From assembly GCA_963739975.1 (NCBI GenBank), contig CAVUCK010000021.1:124001-188000 (forward strand): a stretch of DNA of 64,000 bases, given 5' to 3'. This DNA comes from JALZMG01 sp963739975 (lineage in GTDB: Bacteria > Actinomycetota > Acidimicrobiia > Acidimicrobiales > Ilumatobacteraceae). Below, piece by piece: positions 56,319 to 64,000 of this stretch (its first letter is position 1; each line of letters opens with the position of its first letter). Under the pieces are notes generated by a model. That model did no database searches, was not told the origin of the DNA, and saw only the letters and a program-made list of their open reading frames with translations. Both the position numbers and the translations under genes were made by a program.

Positions 56319-59300
56319 GTGGGCTTCAACAACCCGTCGTGGACCTGGTCCGAGCTGGAGGCCGCCCTCTCCGGTTCGTCGTCGGCCACGGGTCGTGACG
56401 GTCGGGCTCCGGGCAGTCCCTCCTGGAACGCCGGCGGCGACGGGCCGGCGTGGAGCCGCAAGCGCCAGCCGTTCGAGGCCCCGTCCGACATGGATGGCGT
56501 CGAGCGCCGCACCAGCACCGGGACCCCATACGCCGAGCTGCACTGCCACTCCAACTTCTCGTTCCTCGACGGTGCCGCCCACCCCGAGGAGCTGGCCACC
56601 GAGGCCGCCCGCCTCGGCCTCGACGCCCTCGCCCTCACCGACCACGACGGCTTCTACGGCATCGTCCGCTTCGCCGAGGCGGCCCGGGCCGTCGGCCTGC
56701 CGACCGTGTTCGGCACCGAGATCACGCTCACGCCCGGCCTGGCCCCCGACAGCACTGCGGCCAAGCACGAGGACGACACGCTGACCCAGGTCAGCACCGG
56801 CCGCCTCCCCGACCAGCACGCCCCCGACCCCCACGGCGACCACCTGCTGCTGCTGGCCGACGGTCCCGATGGCTACGGCCGCCTGGCCCGCACGCTCAGC
56901 CTCGGCCACCTGGCGGGGGAGAAGGGGGCGCCGCAGTTCACGCTGGCCGACGTCGCCCGCCACACCGCCGGCCACGTGTGGGCGCTGACCGGTTGCCGCA
57001 AAGGTTCAGTGCCCCGGGCACTCGTCGACGACGGCCCGGCCGCCGCCCGCCGCGAGCTGCACCGGTTGATCGACGCCTTCGGGCGCGACCGCGTCCTCGT
57101 CGAGCTGTGGGACCACGGCGACCCACTCGACTCGGCCCGCAACGACGCCCTGGCCGAGCTGGCCGCCCGCCACGACGTCGGCTGCGTCGCCACCACCAAC
57201 GCCCACTACGCCACGCCGGCCCAGCGCCGCCTGGCCGCCGCGCTGGCCGCCGTGCGGGCCCGGCGCAGCTTGGCCGAGCTCGACCCGTGGCTGCCGGCGG
57301 CGTCCGGTGCCCACCTCCGCTCCGGTGCCGAGCAGCGCCGCCGCTTCGCCCGCTACCCCGGTGTCGTCGAGCTGGCCGCCGAGGTCGGCCGGGCCGCCGC
57401 CTTCGACCTGGCGCTGGTCGCCCCGGCCCTCCCGCCGTTCCCGTGCCCCGCCGGGTTGACCGAGATGGACTACCTCCGCCGGCTCGTCGACGATGGCGCC
57501 CGTCAGCGTTACGGCGAGCGACCCGCCCCGCACGAAGACCTGACGTTGCGGGCCAGGGCGTGGACGACGCTCGACCACGAGCTGGCGATCATCGAGCAGC
57601 TCGGCTTCGCCGGCTACTTCCTCGTGGTGTGGGACCTCGTGCGGTTCTGCCGGCAGGTCGACATCTTCTGCCAGGGTCGGGGCAGCGCCGCCAACTCGGC
57701 CGTCTGCTACGCCCTCGGCGTCACCAACGCCGACGCCGTGTCGCTCGGGCTGCTGTTCGAGCGCTTCCTGTCGCCCGAGCGCGACGGCCCGCCGGACATC
57801 GACATCGACATCGAGAGCGACCGCCGCGAGGAGGTCATCCAGTACCTGTACGGCAAGCACGGCCGCCACCACACCGCCCAGGTGGCCAACGTCATCACGT
57901 ACCGCGCCAAGTCGGCAGTGCGGGACATGGCCAAGGCGCTCGGTCACGCCCCCGGCCAGCAGGATGCGTGGTCGAAGCGGGTCGACGGCTGGGGCACGGT
58001 CCGCACGACGGCGGCCACGCCCGAGCACGGGATCCCGCAGCCGGTCATCGATCTCGCGCTGCAGGTCGAGGACGCGCCGCGCCACCTCGGCATCCACTCG
58101 GGCGGGATGGTCATCTGCGACCGGCCGGTGATCGAGGTCTGCCCGGTCGAGTGGGGGCGGATGGAGGACCGTTCGGTGCTGCAGTGGGACAAGGACGACT
58201 GCGCCGCGGCGGGGCTCGTCAAGTTCGACCTGCTCGGCCTGGGGATGCTGTCGGCGCTGCACTACGCCGTCGACCTCGTCCGGGACCACCGCGGCTACGA
58301 GATCGACCTGGCCACCATCCCGCAGGAGGACGAGGTCTACGCCATGCTCTGCCGGGCCGACACGGTGGGCGTGTTCCAGATCGAGTCGCGGGCCCAGATG
58401 GCCACGCTGCCCCGGCTCAAGCCGCGCAAGTTCTACGACCTGGTGGTGGAGGTGGCGCTGATCCGGCCCGGCCCGATCCAGGGCGGGTCGGTGCACCCGT
58501 ACATCCGGCGGCGCAACGGCCAGGAGCCGATCACGTACCTCCACCCGTTGCTCGAGAACAGCCTCGGCAAGACGCTCGGCGTGCCGCTGTTCCAGGAGCA
58601 GCTGATGCAGATGGCGATCGACGTCGCCGGGTTCACGCCCGCCGAGTCCGACGAGCTGCGCCAGGCGATGGGGTCCAAGCGGTCGGCGGCGCGGATGGAG
58701 CGGCTGAAGCACCGGCTGTACGCCGGCATGGCCGAGCGGGGCATCACCGGCGACGTGGCCGACGAGCTGTACCTGAAGATGAAGGCGTTCGCCAACTACG
58801 GCTTCCCCGAGAGCCACTCGGTGTCGTTCGCCTACCTCGTGTACGCGTCGTCGTGGATCAAGCACCACGAGCCGGCGGCGTTCTGCGCGGCGCTGCTCAA
58901 CGCCCAGCCGATGGGGTTCTGGAGCCCGCACACGCTGGTCCGTGATGCCCGCCGCCACGGCGTCGTCGTGCGCACCCCCGACCTCAACCGCTCCCTGGCC
59001 ACGGCGACCCTGGAACCGCTCGCCCCCAATCCATCGGAGGGTTTCAGCGCACCGGAGGGTTTCCGGCGCCCCTGCCGGTCCGCAAACCCTCCGGTGCTGG
59101 GAAACCCTCCGATGGAGAAGACGGGGGGGCAGCCGGCGGTCAGGTTGGGGATCGGGTCGGTGCGCGGGGTGGGGGACGAGCTGGCGGCGGCGATCGATGC
59201 CGAGCGGGTCGAGCACGGTCCCTACACGGGGTTGGAGGACCTCGTGCGGCGGGTCCCGGCGCTGGAGCTGCACCAGCTGGAGGCGATGGCCACCGGTGGA

Positions 59301-59845
59301 CTGTTCGGCGAGTGCTTCGGGCTCGAGCGGCGCGAGGCGCTGTGGGCCGTCGGCGCCGTGGCCCAGTCCCGCCCGGGCCGGATGGCCGGCGTCGTCACCG
59401 GCGCCGACGCCCCGTCACTGCCCGGCATGTCGCCCGTCGAGGAAGCCGTCGCCGACCTGTGGGCCACCGGGGTGTCGCCCGACGGCCACCCGACCAGCTT
59501 CCTGCGCCAGCAGCTCGACGAGCTCGGTGTCATCACGTCGCAGGGCCTGTGGGACGCCACGCCGGGGAACGCGTCGTCGTGGCCGGCGTCGTCACCCACC
59601 GCCAGCGCCCGATGACTGCCCAGGGCACGACGTTCCTCAACCTCGAGGACGAGACCGGCCTGATCAACGTGGTCGTGTCCAAGGGCTGCTGGGCCCGGTT
59701 CCGCCGCGTCGCCCGCGAGGCCCCGGCGATGACGATCCGCGGTCGCCTCGAGCGGGCCGAGGGCGTGATCAACGTCGTCGCCGACCACCTCGCCCCCCTC
59801 GCCCTCCCCGGCAGCACCATCCACGCCAGCCGCGACTTCCGCTGA
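56319..59845 (+). CDS. dnaE2: Error-prone DNA polymerase III alpha, DnaE2 (frameshifted; contains palindromic insert)
   Basis: The start MGFNNPSWTWSELEAALSG is diagnostic for DnaE2. A PHP domain (ELHCHSNFSFLDGAAHPEEL) and the catalytic aspartates PDIDIDIESDRREEV follow; KMKAFANYGFPESHS is also conserved. Near codon 905 an 85-bp palindromic element inserts PSEGFSAPEGFRRP and more between TLEPLAP and AVRLGIGSVRG. At 59564-59567 a GGGG run breaks the frame; with one more G, ERVVVAGVVTHRQRPMTAQG and an OB fold follow to the stop at 59845 (1175 residues). The raw frame ends at 59615. The gene is thus either truncated or affected by a sequencing error. It is translesion polymerase of the ImuA'-ImuB system, behind its own LexA box. 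Confidence 0.88.
59031..59115. repeat. Three/four-arm palindromic element D, in frame inside dnaE2
   Basis: CCATCGGAGGGTTTC, AGCG, CACCGGAGGGTTTC, CCGG-type centre, CAAACCCTCCGGTG, CTG, GGAAACCCTCCGATGG: outer arms pair over 15 bp, inner arms over 13-14 bp. It has the same design as elements A-C but lies within coding sequence, read as PSEGF...APEGF...NPP. The same frame is open in the other copies. Confidence 0.93.
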
Positions 59846-59910
59846 ACCGCACCTGCGCGCTGGTGCCAGCACCCTTGACGCCATGGCCGACCTTCCGTAC
59901 GACCACTGAA

Positions 59911-61572
59911 GTGAGCGGGCGGCTGCACCATCGACTGGGCGCGTCCGCGTCGGCGATCGCCACCGTCACCGCCAACCGCAACCTGCGCCGGGCCCTGGTC
60001 TCGTTCGCGTCGGCGTGGACGGCCGAGCTCACGTTCACCGTGGCGCTGAGCGTGGTCGCCTTCCGCGACGGCGGCACGGCGACCGTCGGGCTGGTCGTCT
60101 TCGTGCGCATGCTCCCGGCGGCCGTGCTGGCGCCGTGGGGCGCGGCGCTGGCCGACCGCTTCCGCCGGGAGCGGGTCCTGCGCTGGTCGTGCGTCGTGCG
60201 GGCGACGCTGCTCGCCGCCGCGGCGGTCACCCTTGCACTCGACGGTCCGGTCGCCGCCGTGTACGCCCTGTCCGTCGCCGCCACCGGAGCGTTCGCCACG
60301 TATCGACCGTCGCACTCGGCGCTGCTCCCGTTGCTCTGCGTGACGCCGCTCGAGTTGACCAGCGCCTACGTCGCTCGCGGGTTCATCGCCGCCGTCGGCG
60401 CCCTCATCGGTCCCGTCGTCGCCGCCGTCCTACTCGGTCTGGCCGAGCCGGCGTCGGCGTTCGCCGTCGCCGCCGCGCTGGCGCTGTGGTCGGGGTGGAG
60501 CCTCGTCGGCGTCCGATACGAGGCGCCGATCGTGCCGTCCGGGGCGGTCGGCCGGATGACGATCGCCGAGGTCGTGATGGGTTTTCGGGCGCTGGCGAGG
60601 TACCCGGACGGCCGGCTGCTGGCGGCGCTGGGTGCCGTGCAGACGTTCACCCGTGGATGCCTGAGCGTGCTGGTCCTCGTGCTCGCCATCGACCTGCTGG
60701 ACGGCGGCGACGCCGAGGTCGGGATCCTCGCCGCGGCCGTGGGTGCCGGCGCCGTCGGCGGTGTGGTGGGCATCGCCGCGATGGAGGGCCAGCGTGGACT
60801 GGCGACGCTCCTCGGCATCGGTGTCGTGGCGTGGGCCGTGCCGCTGGCGGTCATGGGCGCCGCGCCCCGGATGGTGGTGGTCCTCGTCGCGATGGCGGTG
60901 ATCGGCATCGGCGACTCGCTGGTCGACGTGGGCCTGTTCACGCTGCCCGCCCGACTGGTTCCCGATGAGGTCCTGGCCCGCTGGTTCGGCGCGCTGGAGA
61001 GCGTGATCGCCTCGTCGGTGGCCGTCGGCGCGCTCCTCGTGACGCCGCTCATCGCCGCCCTTGGCGCACGCTGGACACTCGTCGTCATCGGCCTCATCGG
61101 TCCGACGTGCGTGCTGGCGTCGTGGCGGCCGCTCCGCAGGATCGACGCCCGGGTCCGAGTGCGCGACGACGCCATCAGCGCGTTGCGGCGCGTGGCGATG
61201 CTCCGTCCGTTGCCCATGCCGGCCATCGAAGCCCTCGCCGCGTGGTCGGAACGTTCGACCGTGCCCGCCGGGCACGCCGTGTTCGAGCAGGGCGACCACG
61301 GTGACCGCTACTACGTGATCGAAGCGGGGGCCGCCGTGGTGCAGCAGGATGGGCGGGTGATCGGGACGCTCGGCCCGGCCGACGGCTTCGGGGAGATCGC
61401 GCTGCTGCGCGACGTGGCGCGCACGGCGACAGTGCAGGCCAAGACGGAGTTGACCCTGCGATCGATCGATCGCCCGCACTTCCTCGTGACGGTCAACGGC
61501 TACGCCTCGACCGCCACGGCGGCGAGCACGGTGGCCGCCGATCACCTCGCCCGCGACGATCGGACGAGCTGA
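59911..61572 (+). CDS. MFS transporter fused to a cyclic-nucleotide-binding domain
   Basis: A 553-residue protein. Residues 15-400 hold about 12 hydrophobic helices of an MFS transporter (FASAWTAELTFTVALSVVAF, ALADRFRRERVLRW, GIGDSLVDVGLFTLPARL). Residues about 420-530 are a cNMP-binding domain: STVPAGHAVFEQGDHGDRYY, VIEAGAAVVQQDGR, GFGEIALLRDVARTATVQA (phosphate-binding cassette). MFS-CNB fusions are found in actinobacteria; the transported substrate is unknown and cAMP or another ligand may gate it. GTG 59911 is the natural start; the frame is open far upstream into dnaE2. It ends overlapping the convergent sugar transferase gene by 80 bp. Confidence 0.88.
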   Translation: MSGRLHHRLGASASAIATVTANRNLRRALVSFASAWTAELTFTVALSVVAFRDGGTATVGLVVFVRMLPAAVLAPWGAALADRFRRERVLRWSCVVRATLLAAAAVTLALDGPVAAVYALSVAATGAFATYRPSHSALLPLLCVTPLELTSAYVARGFIAAVGALIGPVVAAVLLGLAEPASAFAVAAALALWSGWSLVGVRYEAPIVPSGAVGRMTIAEVVMGFRALARYPDGRLLAALGAVQTFTRGCLSVLVLVLAIDLLDGGDAEVGILAAAVGAGAVGGVVGIAAMEGQRGLATLLGIGVVAWAVPLAVMGAAPRMVVVLVAMAVIGIGDSLVDVGLFTLPARLVPDEVLARWFGALESVIASSVAVGALLVTPLIAALGARWTLVVIGLIGPTCVLASWRPLRRIDARVRVRDDAISALRRVAMLRPLPMPAIEALAAWSERSTVPAGHAVFEQGDHGDRYYVIEAGAAVVQQDGRVIGTLGPADGFGEIALLRDVARTATVQAKTELTLRSIDRPHFLVTVNGYASTATAASTVAADHLARDDRTS

Positions 61573-62221
61573 CCGGCATCGCGCCGGGGTGGTGCTCCGG
61601 CCAGCCGGCGCCGGCGGGGTCGTGGCGGGCCAGTGGCGGGCGGCCCTTCCGGGCGCCGAGCAGGGCGGTGAGGGTGCGCCACAGGATCGCCGCGTCGGTG
61701 ACCGGGCCGATGCGGTCGACGTACTCCTCGTCGAGGGCGACCTGGCGGTGCTTGTCGAGGTACCCGTGCTCGACGAGCTCGAGTTGGGCGTAGCACGTGA
61801 AGCCTGGTCGCACGGTCGCCCGCCGCCCGGCCACCACCTCGGCGACGTGGGTCGGGGCCAGCGGCCGGGGTCCGACGAACGCCATGTCACCGCGCAGCAC
61901 GTTGACCAGCTGCGGCAGCTCGTCGAGGTGCCGCCGACGCAGGAGCCGACCGAACCGCGTCAGCCGGTCGGCCTCGGCGAACGCCCGTCCAGCGGCGCCG
62001 ACCCCGTCCGCCGTCCGCATCGTGCGCAGTTTGAGCAGCGTGAAGTGGCGACCGTGGCGCCCGACCCGTTCCTGGCGGAAGAACACCGGCCGGCCGTGGC
62101 TGGCAACGGCCACCACGCTCAGCGCGCCGACCGCGACCAGCACGGGCAGCGCAGCGAGGGCGGCGACGCCGACGTCAACCAGCCGTTTGACCGGCTGGTA
62201 CCAGCCGGTCGAGTGCCGCAT
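61493..62221 (-). CDS. Undecaprenyl-phosphate sugar phosphotransferase (bacterial sugar transferase)
   Basis: A 242-residue protein: one N-terminal membrane helix (LVDVGVAALAALPVLVAVGA), then the catalytic domain with VFFRQERVGRHGRHFTLLKL, RTMRTADGVG, RRRHLDELPQLVNVLRGDMA and FVGPRPLAP. These are the standard blocks of WbaP/PglC-type initiating transferases that load a sugar-1-phosphate onto the lipid carrier for exopolysaccharide or O-antigen synthesis. Its 3' end overlaps the MFS gene by 80 bp and its 5' end overlaps the Mur-like gene by 47 bp, both unusually long. The C-terminal 40 residues are poorly conserved and basic. Confidence 0.88.
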   Translation of the reverse strand: MRHSTGWYQPVKRLVDVGVAALAALPVLVAVGALSVVAVASHGRPVFFRQERVGRHGRHFTLLKLRTMRTADGVGAAGRAFAEADRLTRFGRLLRRRHLDELPQLVNVLRGDMAFVGPRPLAPTHVAEVVAGRRATVRPGFTCYAQLELVEHGYLDKHRQVALDEEYVDRIGPVTDAAILWRTLTALLGARKGRPPLARHDPAGAGWPEHHPGAMPVSSSDRRGRGDRRPPCSPPWRSRRSR

Positions 62222-63572
62222 CGAAGAGCTCTCCCCGTTCGTACTTGTCGATGAACAGCGTGCCGGTCCCACACGCCGGAGAGAACACGACGGCGGCGCC
62301 GTCCACGGCGAGCGCCCGCTGGACGGCGTCGTCGATCCCGCCGGCCGTCGTGAACGCACACCCGGCGGCGGCCAGGGCGTCCCCGAGATGTTCGGCCATC
62401 GGTCCCGGGAGCACGACGACGGTGCCGGCGTTCGGGTTGCCGGCGATGGCCGCGGCCAGCACGTCGAACTCTCCGGCGTGGTAGCGCTGCCGGTCGCCGC
62501 CGCAGATCAGCACGAACGGCTCGTCGAGGGCGGCGACGAGCGGCGCCGTCGCCGCCGGCATGCACGACGCGGCGTCGTTGATGACGGTGCGCCCGCCGCG
62601 TCGGGTCATCGCCTGGCGGTAGTGGGGCAGCGTCGCGTCGAGGCCGGCCGAGCGCCGGGTGACGTCGTCCGGATCGACCCCGGTCATCAGGGCGGCCGCC
62701 GCCGCCGCCAGCGCGTTCTGCCGGTTCGGCGCGCGGAGCCGACGGGCGCCAGGCAGCGCCGCCGTGAGCCCGCCGGGACCGGTGACGTCCGTGCCGTCGA
62801 ACGTCCACGCACCCGTCGGGCCGTACGGGGTGCCGCGCCCGACCAGCGGACCGGCGTCGTCGTAGGCCAGCGGGATGGACTCGTGGTACAGCAGCTCCTT
62901 GCACTGGTCGGCCATCCGGTACTTGGCCTGCCGGTACGCCTGGAACGAGCCGTGGTCCGGCTCGTGGTTGCGGGTGATGCCCGTGACGACGCCGACCTCC
63001 ACGACGCGCCGAAAGCCGTCTGCGAGGTGGCGATTGGAGGTCTCGAAGACCATCCGCTCGTCGGGCGGCGCACCGGCCAGCCGGGTCAGGTCGAAACAGA
63101 ACTCGCGGTCGTTGCCGCAGACGGGTCCATCGACGAGCGCCGCCGCGAACCGGCTGGTCGTCGTCTTGCCGAAGGATCCGGTGACGCAGATGACCGAGCC
63201 GGCGAACACGTCGAAGCAGGCGTCCGGGTAGCGGACGACGCGGTCGGACAGCGGGGCCAGACGATGGCGCTCCGGTCGCAGCATCAACGAGCACGGGACG
63301 AGGATCGCCGCCGCCTGCTCGATGCCACGGAGGTAGTCGTCGCCCGTGCGCAGCTCGGCGCACCGTCCGAGCGCCCGCCACGATCGATCGACGTGCTCGG
63401 CCGGCTGGAAGCGGTGGGCTCGACGGAACATCTCGCCGACGTCAGCGGCCTCGTCGTGCAGCACGATCCGGTCCGCACCGCACTCGACGAGGTACCTGAC
63501 CATCGTCGCCGTCTCCAGCCCGGCCGCCCCGATGGCGTGGACCTCACCGGCCGGCAGTCGGTCGATGCGCAC
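62175..63572 (-). CDS. Mur-ligase-like protein (MurD-type fold)
   Basis: A 465-residue protein. VHAIGAAGLETATMVRYLVE is a MurD-like N-terminal domain; CVTGSFGKTTTSRFAAALVD is the Mur-ligase ATP loop; ITRNHEPDHGSFQAYRQAKY matches the HxDxH/K region; RAPNRQNALAAAAAAL and INDAASCMPAAT belong to the central and C-terminal domains. Typical murein-synthesis neighbours (murC-G, mraY, ftsW) are absent. Instead there is a sugar transferase gene and an adenylating enzyme gene, so it may ligate an amino acid onto another precursor, as in capsule or natural-product pathways. This is inference. Confidence 0.88.
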   Translation of the reverse strand: MRIDRLPAGEVHAIGAAGLETATMVRYLVECGADRIVLHDEAADVGEMFRRAHRFQPAEHVDRSWRALGRCAELRTGDDYLRGIEQAAAILVPCSLMLRPERHRLAPLSDRVVRYPDACFDVFAGSVICVTGSFGKTTTSRFAAALVDGPVCGNDREFCFDLTRLAGAPPDERMVFETSNRHLADGFRRVVEVGVVTGITRNHEPDHGSFQAYRQAKYRMADQCKELLYHESIPLAYDDAGPLVGRGTPYGPTGAWTFDGTDVTGPGGLTAALPGARRLRAPNRQNALAAAAAALMTGVDPDDVTRRSAGLDATLPHYRQAMTRRGGRTVINDAASCMPAATAPLVAALDEPFVLICGGDRQRYHAGEFDVLAAAIAGNPNAGTVVVLPGPMAEHLGDALAAAGCAFTTAGGIDDAVQRALAVDGAAVVFSPACGTGTLFIDKYERGELFDAALDRLVPAGQTAG

Positions 63573-63578
63573 GTTCGC

Positions 63579-64000
63579 TCAGTGCGCCGGCACGAGGTCG
63601 GCGAGCCAGCGCTCGTCGAGCCGGCTCGGCACGATGCGGCGCACGTCCTTGCCGCCGGGTCCCGGCGGAAGCCCGGCGCGCGCCGAGAAGTCGGCGAAGC
63701 GCTCGACGAAGCGCAGGTCCGGCGGCGGCAGCAGCCCGAGGGCGACCATCTCGCTGTGCAGCGGATAGCGCTCGGCGAGCTCGTCGCGGAAGCCCGACGG
63801 CTCGACCCCCTCGATCACGACCGTCAGATCGTTGCGGGCGCTGAACACGAACCAGCCGGCGCCCGGCAGCGACCCGCGGATGAGGTCAGCCAGCTCGTAC
63901 GTCGAGAACAGCTCGCCGTAGTTCACGACGTCGTCGCAGCGCCCGACGATGCGGTCGAACGTGAACCGCTCGGTGCCCCCGCACGTGGTGCGCCGCAGGC
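63579..64000 (-). CDS. Adenylate-forming ligase (PaaK/CapK-like), C-terminal part
   Basis: The gene enters from beyond the right edge. The visible 140 residues include FTFDRIVGRCDDVVNYGELF, similar to the GRxDD hinge of phenylacetate-CoA-ligase-like enzymes, and a C-terminal alpha/beta domain (WFVFSARNDLTVVIEGVEPS). It ends LDERWLADLVPAH. These enzymes activate a carboxylic acid with ATP. It is 6 bp upstream of the Mur-like gene and is probably co-transcribed, giving an activation, ligation and lipid-loading trio. The ATP-binding core is outside the window. The C-terminal PaaK domain is inferred from one motif, so the exact family is uncertain. Confidence 0.75.
   Translation of the reverse strand, partial: LRRTTCGGTERFTFDRIVGRCDDVVNYGELFSTYELADLIRGSLPGAGWFVFSARNDLTVVIEGVEPSGFRDELAERYPLHSEMVALGLLPPPDLRFVERFADFSARAGLPPGPGGKDVRRIVPSRLDERWLADLVPAH

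Noticed and set aside
58942..59910. N-terminal extension of the MFS-CNB protein
   Set aside because: The extension is a shadow frame of dnaE2 and its translation is Arg/Pro-rich.

Overview
This is a very GC-rich bacterial chromosome segment packed with genes that often overlap by 4 bp (ATGA/GTGA) and often start with GTG. The gene content points to an actinobacterium: PafB/PafC, an ImuA'/ImuB/DnaE2 mutasome, TIGR03084/TIGR03086-type mycothiol-linked DinB-like proteins, a CofC enzyme of F420 synthesis, and HU next to a Lys/Ala-rich H1-like tail. An Acidimicrobiia-type lineage fits best, but that is inference. I saw no tRNA, rRNA, CRISPR array, prophage or IS element.

Layout. 44-9706: acyl-CoA ligase, CYTH-CHAD protein, PhoD-type Tat lipoprotein phosphatase, 3-hydroxyacyl-CoA dehydrogenase, B12-binding mutase subunit, pafB-pafC, DnaQ-like exonuclease, glyoxalase-fold protein, zinc-ribbon protein. 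9823-17945: PIN-PhoH ATPase, HIT protein, HU plus H1-like protein, response regulator with a degenerate receiver, LmbE deacetylase and CofC. 17956-25150: selD-rnhB, otsA-otsB (trehalose), a transsulfuration pair (cystathionine beta-synthase and gamma-synthase/lyase) and a GDT1-type transporter. 25342-32031: a five-gene operon of SWIM protein, DUF5691-like, MoxR ATPase, DUF5682-like and VWA proteins, a poorly understood MoxR/VWA system. 32214-38162: Mrp Na+/H+ antiporter operon (A/B fused, C, D, E, F, G), then nhaA. 39656-48358: acyl-CoA dehydrogenase, an unknown protein, and two large divergent STAND-type regulators separated by a 103-bp tandem repeat. 48437-59845: Nfu-N-like protein, imuA'-imuB behind a LexA box, secreted proteins, 2OG-Fe(II) oxygenase, NUDIX, VapBC, TIGR03086 protein, and dnaE2 behind a second LexA box. 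59911-64000: MFS/cNMP-binding fusion, sugar transferase, Mur-ligase-like protein, and the end of an adenylate-forming ligase.

Themes. DNA-damage response genes recur (pafBC, exonuclease, LexA-box imuA'B and dnaE2). Cation/pH homeostasis is prominent (complete Mrp operon plus NhaA).

The most unusual layer is non-coding. A family of three-armed palindromes (67-85 bp) sits mainly between gene ends, and one copy lies in frame inside dnaE2. A separate two-copy linker element puts the downstream start codon inside a long hairpin. There is also a 40-bp stop/start tandem repeat, a 103-bp repeat with one distant inverted copy, and an 80-bp duplication that creates a mini-ORF before mrpC. Several genes (mrpA, dnaE2, the 2OG oxygenase, a lipoprotein) carry single-base frameshifts; these may be real or assembly errors.
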